From positions 1 through 36,993 of the forward strand of contig JANQSH010000160.1 of NCBI GenBank assembly GCA_028284145.1: DNA of 36,993 nt, given 5' to 3'. A model generated the notes under the pieces. The model was not told the DNA's origin. It saw nothing but the letters and a program-made list of their open reading frames with translations, and did not search any database. This stretch comes from Planctomycetaceae bacterium (GTDB taxonomy: Bacteria > Planctomycetota > Planctomycetia > Planctomycetales > Planctomycetaceae). The position numbers and the translations under genes are program-made. Positions 33,841-36,993 of this stretch are shown piece after piece (within the stretch, counting starts at the first letter, position 1; each line of letters starts with the position of its first letter).

Positions 33841-35235
33841 TCAGCGAGACGATTGATCGTTGAGGTCACTTTGTCCATCGTCGCTCTCCGTATCGACAGC
33901 GTCAACCGAAGCCGGTTTTTCTGTTTTCGGACAAAAGAGCAGCCAGAAAATCAGCATCAGGATAAGGATGAATAGAGCGGGAATTGCGAAGAATTGCTGG
34001 AAGTTTGCGTCTCGACCGGTGTTCAACTGGCACCATTGCCCAAGTTTCCCGGCAATGAGGAAGCCGACCGGCATGGCAATGCCCATTGTAATGAAGGCGA
34101 ACAGATTCTGGGCGCTCACACGATTTTCTGACGCACATTGGTCATCGACATACAATTGAATGGTGATAATCAGAAAGACGTGGCAGATGCCATGCAGGGC
34201 GATGCCGAACAGGATCAGACCGCCTGGTTGCTCAAACGCGAATAACGCATACCGGACAAGCCAGGCTGCCATGCCGAGCGAAAAAATGACCTTCAGACCG
34301 TATCGCCGCAGAAACAGGGAGAGTAACAGCAGCGCCGGAAATTCCGAAATCTGGCCAACCGTCATCACAGCGGGAACCCAGGCGGCGGCATACCCCCATC
34401 TCTCCAACAATATCGGGACGGCAATGGAGTAGAATGGAACGGCCAACGCCAGCAGAAAGCTGACACCAATCAACATCGTAAACTGGCGATCAAGGAACAT
34501 GCGCATCGTCTGCAATGGGGCAATCGACATCTTCGCAACATTGGCTGGCGGAGTGTGCGGCAGAAACACGCAGAAACATCCCAGGGCAAAGGAAAGAATC
34601 GCGGCAATCCGGAAACAGTCGGAACTGGTTGGCTGCCCGAGAATCGTCAGCAGTTCTGCGAGATGATTCAGACGATCTTGACAGGCCGGAAATTTTGAAG
34701 CAACCCAGCGCCGCACATCGGCGTGTCCCAGCCAGAGTGACAGTGTCATGCCGGAGGCCACCCAACCGACAGTTCCCCAAATGCGAATACGGCCGAACTG
34801 CCTGTTGGGATCGGGGAGATGCCGAAACGTCAGCGAACTGGCCAGCGGTATCGTTGGGAAATATGCGACAGCATATAAGCCGACCAATGCCAACAGCCCG
34901 GAAAAGTTTCGACCGGTTTGTCGGTATATTTCCGTAACGATCGGGATTGCGATCAGCGTCAGTCCACCCGCAAAGTGCGCCAAAGCGAGGTATTTTTCAC
35001 TGTTCATCCAGCGGTCGCAAACCTGCCCCACAACAAATGGTGCAACCCACAAGCCGATGGCCGCCACTGCCATCAATTGGCCCATCTGTTCGATCGACAG
35101 GCCGTTCTCCGCAAAGTAGAGCGGCAGATAGGTCATAATGGCGCCGGTGATGCCCCACTCCAGCGCCCACATGATCGAGAGCCTCCAACGCAGGCCCCAG
35201 CGAATGGCAGGTTGTGTTTTCTGGTCGTTCAACAT
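33841..35235 (-). CDS. MFS transporter, nucleoside:H+ symporter-like
   Basis: The 464-residue protein has about 12 hydrophobic segments and fits the nucleoside:H+ symporter (NupG/XapB) branch of the major facilitator superfamily. Supporting stretches are MWALEWGITGAIMTYLPLYF near the start and RQFGRIRIWGTVGWVASGM, which carries the R-x-W-G-x-x-G pattern of that branch. FLLALAVPFYSIAVPILLER marks the start of the second half. The C-terminal ~25 residues are polar and acidic. The ATG at 35235 was preferred to a frame opening at 35259. A nucleoside or nucleobase substrate is likely from the branch, not proven. It lies 117 bp upstream of the cysteine desulfurase start on the same strand, so co-transcription is possible. 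Confidence 0.85.
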   Translation of the reverse strand: MLNDQKTQPAIRWGLRWRLSIMWALEWGITGAIMTYLPLYFAENGLSIEQMGQLMAVAAIGLWVAPFVVGQVCDRWMNSEKYLALAHFAGGLTLIAIPIVTEIYRQTGRNFSGLLALVGLYAVAYFPTIPLASSLTFRHLPDPNRQFGRIRIWGTVGWVASGMTLSLWLGHADVRRWVASKFPACQDRLNHLAELLTILGQPTSSDCFRIAAILSFALGCFCVFLPHTPPANVAKMSIAPLQTMRMFLDRQFTMLIGVSFLLALAVPFYSIAVPILLERWGYAAAWVPAVMTVGQISEFPALLLLSLFLRRYGLKVIFSLGMAAWLVRYALFAFEQPGGLILFGIALHGICHVFLIITIQLYVDDQCASENRVSAQNLFAFITMGIAMPVGFLIAGKLGQWCQLNTGRDANFQQFFAIPALFILILMLIFWLLFCPKTEKPASVDAVDTESDDGQSDLNDQSSR

Positions 35236-35259
35236 GTTTCCGTCGCCGCAAATCACCAC

Positions 35260-35696
35260 GCACGATTATCGGGAGATGTCGACTCCAGAATACCGGTAAC
35301 AGAATCGGAGGAACAGCGGCTTACAGCACGTGCAGACAACGTCGATGACCGAACGAGAGGCAGGTTCACGCAATGGTCTGTCACACAAGATTCGGTACAT
35401 GGTAGAGCTATGATTTCACGGAAAATTTATTTTTGAGTAATTTCTGTTCACCTGTTTGCTGAGATATTTACGTTTTGATCGCGCCTCGCTATCGTGATCG
35501 AAGTCATTGCAGATTCTCACCAGATGCCGGTTTCTCAACCGGCACGAGTATTGTAGATGTTCGTTCCGAACAGCAATGTTCCAACGCTTGCAGATGAACC
35601 GGCTGAGACTCAGAAGCTTGTCAATCTTCCCTGCAATTTTGGTGCTTCCGGTCACGTTTCCTCCCCTGACTTTAACGCCGCAAATAGCCGAACGAT
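35260..35696. other. Divergent intergenic region between MFS and GAF genes
   Basis: No gene is supported in these 437 bp. The stretch 35419-35485 is notably AT-rich and probably contains promoters. A GATCGCG...CGTGATC near-palindrome lies at 35477-35499. A 99-codon minus-strand frame crosses the region but looks non-coding. Confidence 0.4.
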
Positions 35697-36197
35697 ATGA
35701 TTGCCACTGTGACAAAACAGAACCTCCTCAATACGGTCGAGGCGATTCGAAATCACACTCCTGACAGATCAACAGCCGATGCAAGTCTGGCTGAGATTGT
35801 ACTGATGATTGGGAATGTGTTTGAAGTTGATGCATGCTCCGTTTATCGCATTGAGGCAGGCGGCAAAATGCTTCGGCTACAGGCAACGATCGGCTTACGA
35901 CAGGATGCCATCAGCCGGATCAGTATGACTCTCGATGAAGGATTGGCAGGACTTGTCGCTCAAAATCAGGAAATCGTCTCGGTCGAAAAAGCGTCAGAAC
36001 ACCCTCGTTTCAAGTATTTTCCCGAAGTGGGTGAGGATCCATTCGTCACGTTCCTTGGTCTGCCGGTGAAACAGAATGGCAAAATTCTCGGTGTGCTGGT
36101 TGTCCAGATGGTTGAGCTGAGAACGTTCTCTCAGACTGAACGACAGATGCTCGAAACTGTCGCGAGGCACATTGCACCGCTATTGTGCGAAGTTTGA
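35697..36197 (+). CDS. Free-standing GAF-domain protein (PtsP-type GAF)
   Basis: The 166-residue protein is essentially one GAF domain. It closely resembles the N-terminal sensor domain of PtsP, enzyme I of the nitrogen phosphotransferase system: CSVYRIEAGGKMLRLQATIGL, then ISMTLDEGLAGLVAQ, SEHPRFKYFPEVGEDPF and FLGLPVKQNGKILGVLVVQ (the first and last quoted in family-typical blocks of about 20 residues). A complete PtsP would continue with PEP-utilising domains of about 570 residues; here the frame stops directly after the GAF domain and no enzyme-I sequence follows. I infer a ligand- or redox-sensing single-domain protein, or a remnant of a longer gene. It has its own promoter region, and the flanking genes lie on the opposite strand. 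Confidence 0.8.
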   Translation: MIATVTKQNLLNTVEAIRNHTPDRSTADASLAEIVLMIGNVFEVDACSVYRIEAGGKMLRLQATIGLRQDAISRISMTLDEGLAGLVAQNQEIVSVEKASEHPRFKYFPEVGEDPFVTFLGLPVKQNGKILGVLVVQMVELRTFSQTERQMLETVARHIAPLLCEV

Positions 36198-36218
36198 TTT
36201 TCTTATCCAATCCTGGAA

Positions 36219-36557
36219 TCAGTCGTTGCCAGGCTCAACCTGTTGGCGTAGCAGATTCAAACCCTGCTTCATCGCGCCATGCCATTCTTTCCGTGGTAAC
36301 AAGCCAGATTCTCCCGTGACGAAATTCAGGCCTTCCGGCCGCAAGACGCAACGTTCTGCAAGACTCGCGAGTTGGTTTACGGCCTGTTCAAATTCGGGCT
36401 CGGTTTGCGACTGGAGCAGAACTTCCTGCAACTCCGTCACACCCTTCCACAGCTCTTTGTCGAGATTACCGGGACCGCGTACCTGATATTGCTGCCAGAT
36501 CGCATCAATGCGATCGATGAATTCCTGTAGCTCTTCCGGGTTTTCTGGGTGGGTCAT
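36219..36557 (-). CDS. Hypothetical protein, 112 residues
   Basis: A small acidic, helical protein without membrane segments, cysteine clusters or a known motif. It begins MTHPENPEELQEFIDRIDAI and contains a tryptophan-rich helix (ELWKGVTELQEVLLQSQ) and the stretch RCVLRPEGLNFVTGESGLL. The strong amino-acid pattern and lack of a competing frame support a real gene. The function is unknown. It faces the GAF gene tail-to-tail (21 bp between stops), and its upstream region begins at repeat copy F. Confidence 0.65.
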   Translation of the reverse strand: MTHPENPEELQEFIDRIDAIWQQYQVRGPGNLDKELWKGVTELQEVLLQSQTEPEFEQAVNQLASLAERCVLRPEGLNFVTGESGLLPRKEWHGAMKQGLNLLRQQVEPGND

Positions 36558-36576
36558 CTTCGCATTACTCCATACA

Positions 36577-36784
36577 AGTGCTGGTTTGCTTTCTGGTGTG
36601 ACGTCTCTGGATCGCGGGGAACTGGTGAACCGTCAAGATGAAAAGTTGGGGTTAATGAAGTTACAGGCAGCGACAACGGAGCGAGGGATGTTAATCCGCA
36701 CTCCAGAACAAAGCCTTGACAAGGCACTATATGTTTGCAGGCCGAACGACGCCCATCGCGGCACAGAAGAGCGAGTACACTCCA
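36577..36784 (+). repeat. Dispersed element, copy F, split by ~108 bp
   Basis: The left part (36577-36621; TTTCTGGTGTGACGTCTCTGG) and right part (36730-36784; ATGTTTGCAGGCCGAACGAC, CCCATCGCGGCACAGAAG, AGCGAGTACACTCC) match the family, but they are separated by about 108 bp with no counterpart in the other copies. It lies upstream of the hypothetical gene at 36219-36557. Confidence 0.7.
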
Positions 36785-36846
36785 GCGAGACGTCATTAAA
36801 GGTTGAGACCACGAAAAACCACCTGTTTCAGGCTCAAATTTTGCGA

Positions 36847-36872
36847 AAACACTCCGTTTACGGGAGTTTTGC
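36847..36872. terminator. Possible terminator hairpin
   Basis: AAAA-C-ACTCC and GGAGT-TTT pair around GTTTACG with one bulge, leaving a short run of T. Similar CTCC/GGAG-TTTT words occur at 10076-10092. It could end transcription toward the right, or from a gene beyond the right edge. The remaining bases to 36993 are AT-rich without a gene. Confidence 0.3.
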
Positions 36873-36993
36873 ATGCGATTGCCCCGCATTACGCCATCAA
36901 CACGACCAGACACATTATGAATCAACATTGTTCAGGCGTCCTTCGATCATTGAATTTATCAATAACATAACTAATACTGGCAGTCTGTTGCAG

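Noticed and set aside
35416..35715. 99-codon minus-strand frame between the MFS and GAF genes
   Set aside because: It overlaps the GAF start in the opposite direction, has no recognisable domain and lies in an AT-rich promoter region.
36554..36928. 124-codon minus-strand frame at the right end
   Set aside because: It runs through repeat copy F and its insert, and the translation contains words generated by the repeat (LLCRDGRRSACK), also seen in antisense translations of other copies.

Overview
The window looks like chromosomal DNA from a planctomycete (class Planctomycetia, probably Planctomycetaceae; genus not determinable by eye). The evidence is a DUF1559 prepilin-like protein with the [12 protein letters not shown] leader followed by a small lipoprotein, a giant ExbD-linked disordered protein ending in an alpha/alpha-toroid domain, a zinc-ribbon/proline-rich membrane protein, an ABC-2 permease fused to a CPBP protease, and a degenerate phosphohexomutase with an N-terminal cysteine cluster. 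Futalosine-pathway menaquinone genes are also present. No rRNA, tRNA, CRISPR array, phage gene or transposase was seen, and genes sit on both strands in short operons.

Left part (1-9,740): a degenerate phosphohexomutase-like gene diverges from holA (DNA polymerase III delta). A small conserved-looking gene and murJ (lipid II flippase) follow. Converging on murJ is a minus-strand pair, exbD plus the 1339-residue toroid protein, possibly preceded by a 67-codon ORF. Middle (9,740-20,710): mtnA (methionine salvage), a degenerate Gfo/Idh/MocA-like protein with a C-terminal membrane anchor, and a thioesterase / LolD-type ATPase / 1220-residue FtsX-type permease operon. After these comes a zinc-ribbon/proline-rich membrane protein whose reading frame is broken at a run of seven G.

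Right part (20,710-36,993): homoserine dehydrogenase (minus), divergent from mqnA-mqnC of the futalosine menaquinone route. Next are a NatA-like ATPase, the NatB/CPBP fusion and an amidohydrolase that could be the aminodeoxyfutalosine deaminase of the same route. The DUF1559 protein and its lipoprotein follow. A minus-strand group encodes an App1-like phosphatase, a cysteine desulfurase and a nucleoside-type MFS transporter. The window ends with a free-standing PtsP-like GAF protein and a small unknown protein.

The main structure not explained by genes is a family of six dispersed ~100-bp elements (starts near 9761, 11348, 12719, 28000, 29303 reversed, and 36577). They have imperfect terminal inverted repeats and end in a hairpin-forming palindrome. 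Four lie at, or overlap, the stop codon of a gene, and one is split by about 108 bp of unrelated sequence. They look like a MITE/REP-like family that has settled at gene 3' ends and may act in transcript termination or stability. I did not find a clearly new defence or biosynthetic system. The most unusual protein-level items are the ExbD-toroid pair, the permease-protease fusion, the two degenerate enzymes and the G7 frameshift.
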